Assembly: GCF_903819435.1 (NCBI RefSeq) | Contig: NZ_CAIJDP010000088.1 | Location: forward strand, 145,261 to 209,260 | Reading direction: 5' to 3' | Length of the DNA: 64,000 nt | Source: Flavobacterium salmonis | Lineage (GTDB): Bacteria > Bacteroidota > Bacteroidia > Flavobacteriales > Flavobacteriaceae | Part shown: positions 33,042 through 42,965 of the stretch, piece after piece | Position numbering within the stretch: the first letter of the stretch is position 1 | Layout of the letters: every line of letters starts with the position of its first letter | Program-made: the position numbers and the translations under genes | The notes under the pieces: generated by a model | The model's database searches: none | The model's input: only the letters and a program-made list of their open reading frames with translations | Told to the model about the DNA's origin: nothing

Positions 33042-35198
33042 TTAAGCGTTACCTTTTGCTTTTTTAATTACAGCTTCTGAAATATTAGAAGGTGTTTCTG
33101 CATAATGTGAAAACTCCATTGTTGAAGTAGCTCTACCAGAAGATAATGTTCTTAATGTTGTTACATATCCAAACATTTCTGACAAAGGCACATCAGCTTT
33201 AATAGTTTTAGCACCATTTCTGTCACCCATGTCATTAACCTGACCTCTACGACGGTTGATATCACCTACGATATCTCCCATGTTTTCTTCTGGCGTAATA
33301 ACTTCCATTTTCATGATAGGCTCCAAAATAATTGCTCCAGCAGCTTTAGCCACTTCTCTATAACCCATTCTAGCTGCTAATTCAAAAGAAAGCGCATCAG
33401 AATCGACAGGGTGGAAAGATCCGTCTGTCAAAGTTACTTTCAAACTATCCACTTGATAACCAGCCAAAGGACCAGTTTTCATAGCTTCACGGAAACCTTT
33501 TTCTACAGATGGAATATATTCTTTAGGAACGTTACCACCTTTTACCGCATTAACAAACTGTAATCCTACAGGAACTTTACCATCAACTTCTTCAGCTGGC
33601 TCAAGTGTAAATACGATATCACCGAATTTACCACGACCTCCTGATTGTTTCTTGTAAGTCTCTCTATGAGTTGCAGTTCTTGTAAACGCCTCTTTATATT
33701 CAACTTGAGGCTCACCTTGATTCACTTCAACTTTAAATTCACGTTTCATACGATCAACCAAGATATCTAAGTGAAGCTCACCCATACCTGAGATAATAGT
33801 TTGCCCCGAAGCCTCATCTGTTCTAACTGTAAATGTTGGATCTTCTTCAGCTAATTTAGCTAAAGCCATACCCATTTTATCAACATCAGCTTTTGTTTTT
33901 GGCTCAATTGCAATACCAATTACCGGTGCAGGGAATTTCATAGACTCAAGAATGATTGGGTGTTTTTCATCACACAATGTATCTCCAGTTTTGATATCTT
34001 TAAATCCAACAGCAGCTCCAATATCTCCAGCCTCAATATATTCGATTGGATTTTGTTTGTTAGCGTGCATTTGGTAGATACGAGAAATTCTTTCTTTATT
34101 TCCTGAACGAGTGTTCAAAACATAAGAACCAGCATCTAAACGTCCAGAGTAAGCACGGAAGAAAGCTAAACGACCTACGAATGGGTCAGTAGCAATTTTA
34201 AATGCCAAAGCAGCGAATGGCTCTTTTACATCTGGCTTACGCAAGATTTTAGTTTGATCTTCTTCTAATAATTCAGCATCATCAGGATGAATACCTTCAA
34301 TACCTTCTTTATCCATTGGAGAAGGCAAGTATTTACAAACTGCATCTAACATGAATTGAACTCCTTTGTTTTTGAAAGAAGAACCAGCAATCATTGGGAT
34401 GATAGCCATATCCATAGTAGCAGCCCTTAAAGCGTTGTTGATTTCTTCCTCTGTAATAGAGTTTTCATCTTCCATGAATTTCTCTAAAAGATTTTCATCG
34501 TAGTCAGCAACTGCCTCAATAAGAATCGATCTGTATTCTTTAACCTCTGCAACCATATCAGCAGGAATTTCAACAATATCGAAAGTTGCCCCTTGAGTTG
34601 CATCGTGCCAAATAATTGCTTGATTTTTCACCAAATCTACAACACCTTTGAAATCATTCTCTTCACCAATCGGCAAAGTGATCGCAACAGCATTTGATTT
34701 TAACATATCACGAACTTGTTGACAAACCGCCAAAAAGTTAGATCCTTGACGGTCCATTTTATTAACGAATCCCATACGTGGAACTCTATACTGATCAGCA
34801 AGCCTCCAGTTAGTTTCTGATTGAGGTTCAACACCATCAACAGCACTAAACAAGAAAACCAACCCATCAAGCACACGTAAAGAACGATTTACCTCTACAG
34901 TAAAGTCAACGTGCCCAGGAGTATCAATAATATTAAAATGATAAGGCAATGATTCAGGCAAAAGCTTACCTTGTTCAGTTGGAAAATTCCACTCACAAGT
35001 TGTTGCAGCAGAAGTAATTGTAATACCTCTTTCTTGCTCTTGAGCCATCCAGTCCATTGTTGCAGCACCATCGTGTACTTCACCAATTTTATGTGACTTT
35101 CCAGTATAAAAAAGAATACGCTCAGTTGTTGTTGTTTTACCAGCATCAATGTGAGCAGCAATTCCGATATTTCTTGTATATTTTAAATCTCTAGCCAT
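33042..35198 (-). CDS. fusA: elongation factor G
   Basis: Translocation GTPase, 718 residues, full length. The G-domain motifs are AAHIDAGKTTTTERILFYTG (P loop), IDTPGHVDFTVE (G3) and FVNKMDRQG (G4). Domains II-V follow, with domain IV GRGKFGDIVFTLEP and the C-terminal EMFGYVTTLRTLSSGRATSTM. It lies 11 nt after rpsG and 11 nt before rpsJ; tuf is not beside it. Confidence 0.98.
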   Translation of the reverse strand: MARDLKYTRNIGIAAHIDAGKTTTTERILFYTGKSHKIGEVHDGAATMDWMAQEQERGITITSAATTCEWNFPTEQGKLLPESLPYHFNIIDTPGHVDFTVEVNRSLRVLDGLVFLFSAVDGVEPQSETNWRLADQYRVPRMGFVNKMDRQGSNFLAVCQQVRDMLKSNAVAITLPIGEENDFKGVVDLVKNQAIIWHDATQGATFDIVEIPADMVAEVKEYRSILIEAVADYDENLLEKFMEDENSITEEEINNALRAATMDMAIIPMIAGSSFKNKGVQFMLDAVCKYLPSPMDKEGIEGIHPDDAELLEEDQTKILRKPDVKEPFAALAFKIATDPFVGRLAFFRAYSGRLDAGSYVLNTRSGNKERISRIYQMHANKQNPIEYIEAGDIGAAVGFKDIKTGDTLCDEKHPIILESMKFPAPVIGIAIEPKTKADVDKMGMALAKLAEEDPTFTVRTDEASGQTIISGMGELHLDILVDRMKREFKVEVNQGEPQVEYKEAFTRTATHRETYKKQSGGRGKFGDIVFTLEPAEEVDGKVPVGLQFVNAVKGGNVPKEYIPSVEKGFREAMKTGPLAGYQVDSLKVTLTDGSFHPVDSDALSFELAARMGYREVAKAAGAIILEPIMKMEVITPEENMGDIVGDINRRRGQVNDMGDRNGAKTIKADVPLSEMFGYVTTLRTLSSGRATSTMEFSHYAETPSNISEAVIKKAKGNA

Positions 35199-35209
35199 TT
35201 CTTTACGAA

Positions 35210-35686
35210 TTAAAATCTAAAGTGAGAGAAAGCTTTGTTAGCTTCTGCCATTTTGTGAGTATCCATTCTTTTCTTAACAGCAGCACCTTCTTCTTTAGCA
35301 GCAGCTAAACATTCTGACGCTAAACGTTGTGCCATAGATTTTTCATTTCTTCTTCTAGAATAAAGTATCAACCACTTCATTGCCATAGAAATTTTTCTAT
35401 CTGGACGAATCTGCATTGGAATTTGAAATGTAGCTCCACCCACTCTACGACTACGTACTTCTACGTGAGGCATAACGTTTGTTAAAGCATCTTTCCAGAT
35501 TTCTAATGAAGTTTTTTCGTCATTTTGCTTTTTAGACTCAATGATGTCAATTGCATCATAAAATACTTTGAAAGCCGTAGATTTCTTACCATCCCACATT
35601 AAGTTGTTTACAAAACGTGTTACCAATTGGTCATTAAACCTTGGATCTGGTAAAAGTGGTCTTTTCTTTGCCGCTCTTTTTCTCAT
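35210..35686 (-). CDS. rpsG: 30S ribosomal protein S7
   Basis: S7, 158 residues, primary binder of the 16S 3' major domain. MRKRAAKKRPLLPDPRFNDQLVTRFVN and VRSRRVGGATFQIPMQIRPDR are diagnostic. It follows rpsL after a 116-nt spacer that contains the heptamer repeats at 35759-35793. Confidence 0.97.
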   Translation of the reverse strand: MRKRAAKKRPLLPDPRFNDQLVTRFVNNLMWDGKKSTAFKVFYDAIDIIESKKQNDEKTSLEIWKDALTNVMPHVEVRSRRVGGATFQIPMQIRPDRKISMAMKWLILYSRRRNEKSMAQRLASECLAAAKEEGAAVKKRMDTHKMAEANKAFSHFRF

Positions 35687-35758
35687 GTCTTTTTTTTAAT
35701 AAAAAGCTATAGGTTATCCGTTAAATGTTGTGCTTATCGACTTTTGCTATCGCATAAT

Positions 35759-35793
35759 CTTTAACCCTCAACTCCTAACCTCGAACTCTTAAC
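35759..35793. repeat. five degenerate 7-nt repeats in the rpsL-rpsG spacer
   Basis: On the minus strand the pattern is GTTAAGA-GTTCGAG-GTTAGGA-GTTGAGG-GTTAAAG, five units each starting GTT. On the plus strand every unit ends in AAC. It lies in the mRNA leader region between two ribosomal-protein genes and codes for nothing visible. Origin and role are unknown. Confidence 0.6.
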
Positions 35794-35802
35794 GTTTTTA
35801 AA

Positions 35803-36186
35803 TTACTTTTTTGCTTCTTTTGGGCGTTTAGCACCGTACTTAGATCTTCTTTGCGTTCTTCCTGCAACTCCTGACGTGTCAAGCGCTCCACGAACGATAT
35901 GATATCTAACACCTGGCAAATCTTTTACCCTTCCACCTCGCACTAATACTATCGAGTGCTCTTGTAAATTGTGTCCTTCTCCAGGGATGTAAGCATTCAC
36001 TTCATTACCATTTGTCAAACGTACACGCGCAACTTTACGCATTGCAGAGTTTGGTTTTTTTGGTGTAGTAGTGTAAACACGCGTACAAACCCCTCTTCTT
36101 TGAGGACAAGAATCTAAAGCAACCGATTTACTCTTCTTAGTGATCTGAGTTCTTCCTGTTCTTACTAATTGTTGAATAGTTGGCAT
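35803..36186 (-). CDS. rpsL: 30S ribosomal protein S12
   Basis: S12, 127 residues, in the decoding centre. CTRVYTTTPKKPNSAMRKVAR and PGEGHNLQEHSIVLVRGGRVKDLPGVR are diagnostic. Lys at 43 and the KDLPGVR lysine near 88 are the unmutated residues linked to streptomycin sensitivity in other bacteria. First gene of the rpsL-rpsG-fusA-rpsJ unit, with a promoter at 36240-36269. Confidence 0.97.
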   Translation of the reverse strand: MPTIQQLVRTGRTQITKKSKSVALDSCPQRRGVCTRVYTTTPKKPNSAMRKVARVRLTNGNEVNAYIPGEGHNLQEHSIVLVRGGRVKDLPGVRYHIVRGALDTSGVAGRTQRRSKYGAKRPKEAKK

Positions 36187-36239
36187 AATTAAATACTAAA
36201 AATTACTTGTTTATAAAATTCCCACTTTTTACGGGGTTG

Positions 36240-36269
36240 CAAATGTATAAAATTTTTTTCACTATACAA
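36240..36269 (-). promoter_or_regulatory. promoter of the rpsL-rpsG-fusA-rpsJ operon
   Basis: TTG (36269-36267), 19 nt, TACATTTG (36247-36240) on the minus strand. The predicted start near 36236 leaves about 49 nt of leader before rpsL. Confidence 0.6.
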
Positions 36270-36362
36270 GCGTTAATCTATTAATTTTCAATAACATTAT
36301 TTAAGCTTATCTTTTTAGAAACAAAAGATAGATATTTGCAAAACTTTTAATTAACAAAACAA

Positions 36363-38066
36363 ATGTTTTCGAAACAGCTATTACAAATCATCATTTTTTT
36401 ATCAATAAGCATTTCGAATTATGCTCAAAATTTTAATTTAAAAATAAACGGCATAAACAAAACAGAAAACACAATTATAGATTCATTAAATTACATTAAA
36501 AAACACCCTAACATAAAATCTGTTATCAACGAATCAATTACTACTATTGAAAATCTCCACAAAAAAGGATATCTGGATATCAAAACACTCGAAAACCATA
36601 AAGAAAACGATTCAACATACACATACAAATTATCACTTGGAAACAAAATAAAATACACCTATATATATATAGGTAGAAATGATTCATTTTTTGATCTGTT
36701 CAAAACAAAAAATGACACCTTAATTATTCCATATGAAGAAACAGAAAACTATATAAATCAAAAAATTAATGATGCAGAAAAGCAAGGTTTTGCACTAAGC
36801 AAAATAAAACTAGAAAACATCAAAAAAAAGAATTCGATAATTTATGCCGATTTAAATCTTAATAACGAAAAAAAGCGCAGCGTAAACTCCATCATAATAA
36901 ATTACACCAATAATAACATCAGGGATTTTCCTAAAGGACATTTAAAACAACTTAACAAAAAATACATAAGTAAAACATTTAATCAAAAAACAATCAAAGA
37001 TCTTTATGAAGATCTAAATAATTATGAATTTGTTTCCCAGACAAAATATCCTGAAATACTATTCACAAACGATTCAACTAAAGTTCATATCTACCTCGAA
37101 AAAAGAAAAGCAAATACTTTTGATGGCTACATAGGATTTTCAAATAATGAAAACAAAAAACTGAGTTTAAATGGCTACCTTGACATAACCCTACAAAACA
37201 TACTTAAAGCAGGCGAACAGTTTTCTTTATATTGGAAAAGCGATGGGAACCAACAAAAAACCTTTAATACAAAATTAGAAATCCCTTACATCTTTAAATC
37301 TTCTCTTGGAATTAAAGCACAATTAAACATCTTCAAACAAGACAGTACTTTTCAAAACACAAAAACATCAATTGACTTAGGTTATTATATAAATTATAAT
37401 TCAAAACTATACTTAGGCTACCAATCAACAGAATCCAGCGATATTCAAAACACAAACAGCTCAAGCATAAGCGATTTCAACAATTCATACCTCACCTCCA
37501 GCTATAATTACAACAAACCAGACAACAACAATCTTTTTCCAAGAAAAACATCTTTAAACTTCATTATTGGGTACGGAAAAAGAAATACAAACAATGAACC
37601 AGAAACCTCTAAATCAAGCAAACAATTTTTCATCTCTTCGAACTTATCTTACAACTTTAAGCTTAACGAGAAGAATTATATTTACATCAACACACAAAAT
37701 TACTTTTTAAAGAGCAACAGCTATATAACAAACGAACTATTTAGATTTGGTGGTATAAACTCAATAAGAGGCTTTTCAGAGAACAGTTTACAAGCAAATA
37801 ATTCCAATCTACTTATAACTGAATATAGATATCTTCCTACATTAAATTTATACATTCACACCATATTTGATTACGGACTATTTCAAGATCAAACGATTAC
37901 AGGAAATTCTAAAAAAGTAAGAAATATACTATCTATTGGAATAGGTGTGGGTTTAGCTACAAAAAGTGGCATTTTAAAAATACAGATAGCCAATGCCAGT
38001 ACAAATAAAGGAGAGATAAAATTTTATAACAGTATTGTTAACATTTGTTATAGTGTTAAATTTTAG
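36363..38066 (+). CDS. Omp85-like outer membrane beta-barrel protein
   Basis: A 567-residue secreted protein of which I recognise only the architecture. A signal peptide (MFSKQLLQIIIFLSISISNYAQ) is followed by about 220 residues of alternating charged/hydrophobic sequence that could form POTRA-like domains. The remainder has repeated amphipathic strands. Near residues 461-471 RFGGINSIRGF matches the conserved G-x-x-S/x-RG-F/Y loop motif of the BamA/TamA/FhaC superfamily, and the protein ends in an aromatic residue (YSVKF), as barrels do. It is small for BamA (about 800). It stands divergent from the str operon with its own leader. Codon use is very A-rich (Lys/Asn). Its substrate is unknown; a role in protein insertion or two-partner secretion is inference. 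Confidence 0.55.
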   Translation: MFSKQLLQIIIFLSISISNYAQNFNLKINGINKTENTIIDSLNYIKKHPNIKSVINESITTIENLHKKGYLDIKTLENHKENDSTYTYKLSLGNKIKYTYIYIGRNDSFFDLFKTKNDTLIIPYEETENYINQKINDAEKQGFALSKIKLENIKKKNSIIYADLNLNNEKKRSVNSIIINYTNNNIRDFPKGHLKQLNKKYISKTFNQKTIKDLYEDLNNYEFVSQTKYPEILFTNDSTKVHIYLEKRKANTFDGYIGFSNNENKKLSLNGYLDITLQNILKAGEQFSLYWKSDGNQQKTFNTKLEIPYIFKSSLGIKAQLNIFKQDSTFQNTKTSIDLGYYINYNSKLYLGYQSTESSDIQNTNSSSISDFNNSYLTSSYNYNKPDNNNLFPRKTSLNFIIGYGKRNTNNEPETSKSSKQFFISSNLSYNFKLNEKNYIYINTQNYFLKSNSYITNELFRFGGINSIRGFSENSLQANNSNLLITEYRYLPTLNLYIHTIFDYGLFQDQTITGNSKKVRNILSIGIGVGLATKSGILKIQIANASTNKGEIKFYNSIVNICYSVKF

Positions 38067-38102
38067 TTGCTTTTAAAAAAACTTTAACAAAAACTTGGAA
38101 TA

Positions 38103-38143
38103 TTAACAAATTATTATGAGATTAGTATTACTAATTCAAAATA
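38103..38143 (+). promoter_or_regulatory. conserved leader block upstream of the first susC-like gene
   Basis: A 41-nt block ending 10 nt before the ATG that matches 35 of 41 positions with 43203-43243 upstream of the second susC-like gene. It begins TTAACAAATTATTA and ends TACTAATTCAAAATA. It contains no TAnnTTTG box, so it may be transcribed leader or an operator. In this copy the middle is a near-palindrome (ATTAGTA-T-TACTAAT). Confidence 0.55.
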
Positions 38144-38152
38144 ACTATTAAT

Positions 38153-41100
38153 ATGAAACCAAAATCCAAGGGATTTTTAGTACTGCTATTAGTACTAATG
38201 ACGCAATTAACCATTGCGCAAGAAAGAACTGTTTCGGGAATTGTCACCGATGACGCAGGCTTACCTTTACCAGGCGTAAGTGTATTAGTTAAAGGTACAA
38301 AAACCGGAACACAAACAGATTTTGATGGTAAATACTCTATCAAAGCATCACCAAGTCAAGTTTTAATTTTTAGCTACATTGGGATGAGATCTCAAGAAGC
38401 TAATGCAAATTCAACAGAAGTCAATGCAAAATTATCAGGAGACACAATGCAACTCGAAGGGGTTGTTGTAACAGCATTAGGACTATCAAGAGAAAAAAAA
38501 TCACTTGGATATGCTACACAAGAAGTAAAAGGAGAAAGTCTGTCCGCAGTTAAAAGTGACAACTTTGTAAACTCTATATCCGGTAAAGTTTCTGGTGTTC
38601 AAGTAAAAAGAACAACAAATTTTGGCGGGTCTACTAATATAGTAATTAGAGGGAACGCATCATTAACAGGAAACAATCAGGCTTTATTTGTGATTGATGG
38701 AGTTCCGGTAAGTAACAACAACACAAACTCAAGAGATCAGGAGCAATCAGGGTCTGGTTACGACTACGGAAATGCTGCATCTGATATCAACCCTGAAGAC
38801 ATTGAATCAATAAATGTACTTAAAGGATCTGCCGCAAGTGCATTATATGGATCCAGAGCTGCTAATGGCGTTGTAGTGATTACAACAAAAAAAGGAAATA
38901 AAAAAGGAAAAGGATACTCTATAACAGTAAACTCAGGAGTAAATATGGGTTCTGTTGACAAAAGCACTTTTATAAAATATCAAAACCAATACGGTGCAGG
39001 ATACGGTCCGTATTATGGGCCAGATGAAGACTCTTACCTTGATCACAGAGATATTAATGGAGACGGAATTTTAGACAATGTAACACCATTAACAGAAGAT
39101 GCTTCGTACGGACAAGCATTTGATCCAAATTTATTAGTGTATCAATGGGATGCTTTTTACCCGGAATCTCCAAATTACATGAAAGCAACTCCATGGGTAA
39201 ATGCAAAAAACGGTCCTATAACATTTTTTGAAAAACCAGTGGCGTTAACAAATTCTATTTCGATAGATAAAGGACTTGAAAATGGATATTTAAGATTAGG
39301 AGTTAACAATCTTGACCAGAAAGGCCTCTTACCTAACAGTTCATTAAAAAGAAATACTATTACTTTAAATGCATCAACTTTAATTAACGACAAGCTAACT
39401 GTGTCCGGATATGGAAACTTCACAAAAACAAGCACAATAGGAAGAAATACCACAGGATACAATGACAATATTGCCGGTAATTTTAGACAATGGTGGCAAA
39501 CAAACGTTGACCTTAAAGATCTAAAGCAGGCTTATGAACTTACAGGAAGAAATGTAACATGGAATCCTAATGCATATAACGATCCTAGACCAATTTTTTG
39601 GGACAATCCTTACTTTCAACGCTATGAAAATTACGAATCAGACAGCAGAAGCAGATTCATAGGTAATGTTTCTTTAAACTATAAAATTACAAGCTGGCTA
39701 GATGCATATGGCAGAATGTCTGTAGACACTTATGATGAATTACAAGAAGAAAGAAGAGCGGTAGGAAGTGTACCTTCAAATTTTGGTATCGGAACTGGTG
39801 GTGGTGACGGCAGTCTTAACAGAAACCCAGCCCCATCAGGTTATTCAAGAAGAAATATTGGCTTTAGCGAATACAACTATGATTTGATGTTAAACTACAA
39901 TAAAGATTTAACAGAAAAATTAAACCTAAAAGGAATTGTTGGTATAAACGTTAGAAGAAGTTATTACAACTCAATCTGGGCAGCAACAAATGGCGGACTT
40001 GCTATACCTGGTTTGTATGCTTTACAAAATACGGCAGCTCCTATGCTTGCTCCAATAGAAAGAGACGAATCAATAGGAGTAGATGGTGTTTACGGAAGTG
40101 CTTCTTTGGGATATGATGATTATTTATATCTGGAAGGAACAATAAGAAGAGATCATTCTTCAACTCTTCCGGAAGCCAACAGCTCATACTACTACCCGTC
40201 TGTATCATCTAGTTTTGTGTTTTCTAAATTTGTAAAAGCAGATTGGTTATCATTTGGTAAAGTAAGACTTAACTATGCTGAAGTTGGAAACAGCCCCGGA
40301 TTTGACAGAATATTAGACACTTACGCTGTAAACACAGCGATCGGAGCCGGATCTGCATCTGTAAAAGACACTAAAAACAATCCAAATCTAAAACCAGAAA
40401 AAACTAAGAGTTATGAAGCGGGTATAGAACTATCATTCTTTAAAAAGAGATTAGGATTAGATATTTCCTATTATAAATCTAACTCAATTGATCAAATTAT
40501 TCCATTACGATTAACATCTTCAACCGGATATTTATACGAATTAATTAATGCCGGAGAAATAGAAAATAAAGGAATAGAAGTTTCTTTAAATGGCACACCA
40601 ATAAAAATAGCTAACTTTTCATGGGATGTTAATTTGAACTGGGCACGGAACAGAAACAAAGTATTAGATCTCCTGGACGGCATTGGCAATTTACAATTAG
40701 GCTCTTTCCAGGGAGGTGTTACAATAAATGCAGCAGTCGGCCAGCCTTATGGTGTAATCTACGGCACCAAATACACTTATTTAAACGGGCAAAGAGTAGT
40801 GGATCCTGATAATGGTCAATATATCAAAACTTCAACATCTGATAACCCAATTGGAAGTGCAAATCCAGAATGGACAGGAGGCCTCAACAACAAATTCACT
40901 TATAAAAATTTTTCACTTGAATTCTTAATCGACATGCAAAAAGGCGGGCAAATATTCTCATTAGACCGTTATTATGGCTTAGCCACAGGCTTACCAGATG
41001 ATACCGCATTTATTAATGAACTTGGAAACCCTATAAGAGATCCACTAGTATTCAATCAATACGATGTTGATGGCGTTGGAATTCCAGCAGGAGGATATAC

Positions 41101-41476
41101 ATCAGCGTCAGGAGGATTTATCAATCCCGGAGTAAATCCAGATGGTTCAGTAAACACAACCAGAATTGTAGCCAGTCGATTTGGGGCTCAGGGATACAGA
41201 AGAGGATTACCAGATGAAGCATTTGTATATGATGCAAGCTATATCAAATTAAGACAAACTGCAATTTCTTATTCGCTTTCAGAAAAAGTTTTAAGAAACA
41301 CATTTATGAACGGAATGACTTTAAGTGTTGTCGGAACTAACCTTTGGATTATTCACAAAAACTTACCGGATGCAGATCCAGAATCAGGATTAGGAGCAGG
41401 TAATTTACAAGGCTACTCAACAGGATCTTTACCATCCACCAGAGACATTAGCTTTAACGTTAAAATCCAATTTTAA
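38153..41476 (+). CDS. SusC/RagA-type TonB-linked outer membrane transporter (first copy)
   Basis: A 1107-residue TonB-dependent transporter that imports a bound nutrient across the outer membrane with its SusD-type lid. The signal peptide ends near QLTIAQ (about 23). A CarboxypepD_reg-like domain follows at about 26-96 (VSGIVTDDAGLPLPGVSVLV, FSYIGM). The SusC-specific linker is LEGVVVTALGLSREKKSLG (about 101-119), and the plug ends with ESINVLKGSAASALYGSRAA and GVVVITTKKG. The rest is a 22-strand barrel with the C-terminal NVKIQF. Substrate cannot be predicted; no glycosidase or lyase lies nearby. The susD-type partner begins 12 nt downstream. The first 100 residues are nearly the same as in the copy at 43251. 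Confidence 0.93.
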   Translation: MKPKSKGFLVLLLVLMTQLTIAQERTVSGIVTDDAGLPLPGVSVLVKGTKTGTQTDFDGKYSIKASPSQVLIFSYIGMRSQEANANSTEVNAKLSGDTMQLEGVVVTALGLSREKKSLGYATQEVKGESLSAVKSDNFVNSISGKVSGVQVKRTTNFGGSTNIVIRGNASLTGNNQALFVIDGVPVSNNNTNSRDQEQSGSGYDYGNAASDINPEDIESINVLKGSAASALYGSRAANGVVVITTKKGNKKGKGYSITVNSGVNMGSVDKSTFIKYQNQYGAGYGPYYGPDEDSYLDHRDINGDGILDNVTPLTEDASYGQAFDPNLLVYQWDAFYPESPNYMKATPWVNAKNGPITFFEKPVALTNSISIDKGLENGYLRLGVNNLDQKGLLPNSSLKRNTITLNASTLINDKLTVSGYGNFTKTSTIGRNTTGYNDNIAGNFRQWWQTNVDLKDLKQAYELTGRNVTWNPNAYNDPRPIFWDNPYFQRYENYESDSRSRFIGNVSLNYKITSWLDAYGRMSVDTYDELQEERRAVGSVPSNFGIGTGGGDGSLNRNPAPSGYSRRNIGFSEYNYDLMLNYNKDLTEKLNLKGIVGINVRRSYYNSIWAATNGGLAIPGLYALQNTAAPMLAPIERDESIGVDGVYGSASLGYDDYLYLEGTIRRDHSSTLPEANSSYYYPSVSSSFVFSKFVKADWLSFGKVRLNYAEVGNSPGFDRILDTYAVNTAIGAGSASVKDTKNNPNLKPEKTKSYEAGIELSFFKKRLGLDISYYKSNSIDQIIPLRLTSSTGYLYELINAGEIENKGIEVSLNGTPIKIANFSWDVNLNWARNRNKVLDLLDGIGNLQLGSFQGGVTINAAVGQPYGVIYGTKYTYLNGQRVVDPDNGQYIKTSTSDNPIGSANPEWTGGLNNKFTYKNFSLEFLIDMQKGGQIFSLDRYYGLATGLPDDTAFINELGNPIRDPLVFNQYDVDGVGIPAGGYTSASGGFINPGVNPDGSVNTTRIVASRFGAQGYRRGLPDEAFVYDASYIKLRQTAISYSLSEKVLRNTFMNGMTLSVVGTNLWIIHKNLPDADPESGLGAGNLQGYSTGSLPSTRDISFNVKIQF

Positions 41477-41487
41477 AATTAGAAATC

Positions 41488-42948
41488 ATGAAAAAAATAT
41501 TCTTTATTCTCTTCACGGCAATAATAACAACATCTTGTTCCGATGATTTAGAAAAATTAAACGAAAACGTAAAAGACCCGGCAAATGTACCTGGGGAAGT
41601 TTTATTTACAAGTGCCCAAAAAAGTCTGGTGGATCAAATGATGAGCACCAATGTAAATGACAATATTTTTAGATTATTAAATCAATATTGGACAGAAACA
41701 GTATATACAGATGAAAGTAATTACGATTTAGTTACCAGAACAATCCCGGAACAACACTGGCAGTACCTATACAAAGATGTACTAAAAGATTTAGACCAAA
41801 GTGCAAAAAACATCACTGATACCCCATTAGGATTAACAGAAAACCCATTGGATAAGCAAAACAAACTTGCCATAATTGAGGTATTAAACGTCTATACTTA
41901 TGCAATATTAGTAGAAACTTTTGGAGATGTACCTTACTCACAAGCATTAAATTTAGCCTACAAAACGCCTAAATATGATGATGGCTTAACAATCTACAAA
42001 GATTTAATAGTAAGATTAAACAAAGCTATAACAAACCTAAATACTTCGGGCCAAAGCTTTGGTGGTAATGACAGAATCTATTCAGGTGATATAAGCAAAT
42101 GGATTAAGTTTGCAAATACTCTAAAATTAAGATTAGGCATCACGATCTCAGACATACCATCAGAAGCAGCTCTTGCACAAGCAACTGTATCCAGTGCAGC
42201 GCCATTTGTTTTTTCATCAAATCTTGACAATGCTGATTTCAAATACTTAACCGCAACTCCAAATACAAATCCTTTATATGTGGACCTTGTTGCTAGTGGC
42301 CGTTCTGATTTTGTTCCGGCAAACACATTAGTAGACGTTATGAATGATCTAAATGACCCGAGACGTTCTAAATATTTCGACAATAATGTAGATAATCCTG
42401 CTACTCCGGAAGTAGAATATATTGGTGGTACAAATGGAGGCAGTAATTCATTTCCAAATTTTACACACATTTCACCTACTCTACAGGTACCAGATTTCCC
42501 TGGAACACTTTTAGATTATGCACAAACTGAATTTTTATTAGCAGAAGCAGCAGAAAGAAATTTATATGGCACTCCGGCAACAGCTGCAGCACATTATAAT
42601 GCGGCCATTACAGCATCCATTTTAGACTGGGGCGGCACTGAAACGGAAGCAGCAACTTATCTTTTAACCCCAAATGTTGCATATTCAACTGCTCCTGGAA
42701 CGTGGAAACAAAAAATAGGCACTCAAAGTTGGATAGCATATTACAACAATTCATTTGAAGGCTGGTCTGTTTACAGAAGACTGGATTATCCGGTTTTAAT
42801 TGCTCCGGCAGATGCGGTTTCTGCAATTCCGCTTCGTTACACTTATCCTATTATAGAACAATCCTTAAACAAAAGCAGTTATACATCAGCCAGCCAGGCA
42901 ATTGGCGGAGATAATGTTGATACTAAATTATTTTGGGATAAATTTTAG
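41488..42948 (+). CDS. SusD/RagB-type nutrient-binding lipoprotein (first copy)
   Basis: 486-residue outer-membrane lipoprotein, partner of the transporter immediately upstream. Lipoprotein signal MKKIFFILFTAIITTSCSDD, lipidated Cys at 17. The sequence KLNENVKDPANVPGEVLFTSAQ is the usual start of the mature SusD-like domain. Helical TPR-type segments follow (FGDVPYSQALNLAYKTPKYDDGLTIYKDL), as does a conserved C-terminal NNSFEGWSVYRRLDYPVL. The type resembles the SusD-like_2 group rather than starch-type SusD. A terminator follows. Confidence 0.9.
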   Translation: MKKIFFILFTAIITTSCSDDLEKLNENVKDPANVPGEVLFTSAQKSLVDQMMSTNVNDNIFRLLNQYWTETVYTDESNYDLVTRTIPEQHWQYLYKDVLKDLDQSAKNITDTPLGLTENPLDKQNKLAIIEVLNVYTYAILVETFGDVPYSQALNLAYKTPKYDDGLTIYKDLIVRLNKAITNLNTSGQSFGGNDRIYSGDISKWIKFANTLKLRLGITISDIPSEAALAQATVSSAAPFVFSSNLDNADFKYLTATPNTNPLYVDLVASGRSDFVPANTLVDVMNDLNDPRRSKYFDNNVDNPATPEVEYIGGTNGGSNSFPNFTHISPTLQVPDFPGTLLDYAQTEFLLAEAAERNLYGTPATAAAHYNAAITASILDWGGTETEAATYLLTPNVAYSTAPGTWKQKIGTQSWIAYYNNSFEGWSVYRRLDYPVLIAPADAVSAIPLRYTYPIIEQSLNKSSYTSASQAIGGDNVDTKLFWDKF

Positions 42949-42965
42949 AAAAACCTTAATACAAA

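Noticed and set aside
35759..35793. Heptamer repeats considered as a CRISPR remnant
   Set aside because: Units are 7 nt, degenerate and contiguous; there are no 20-40 nt spacers and no cas genes.
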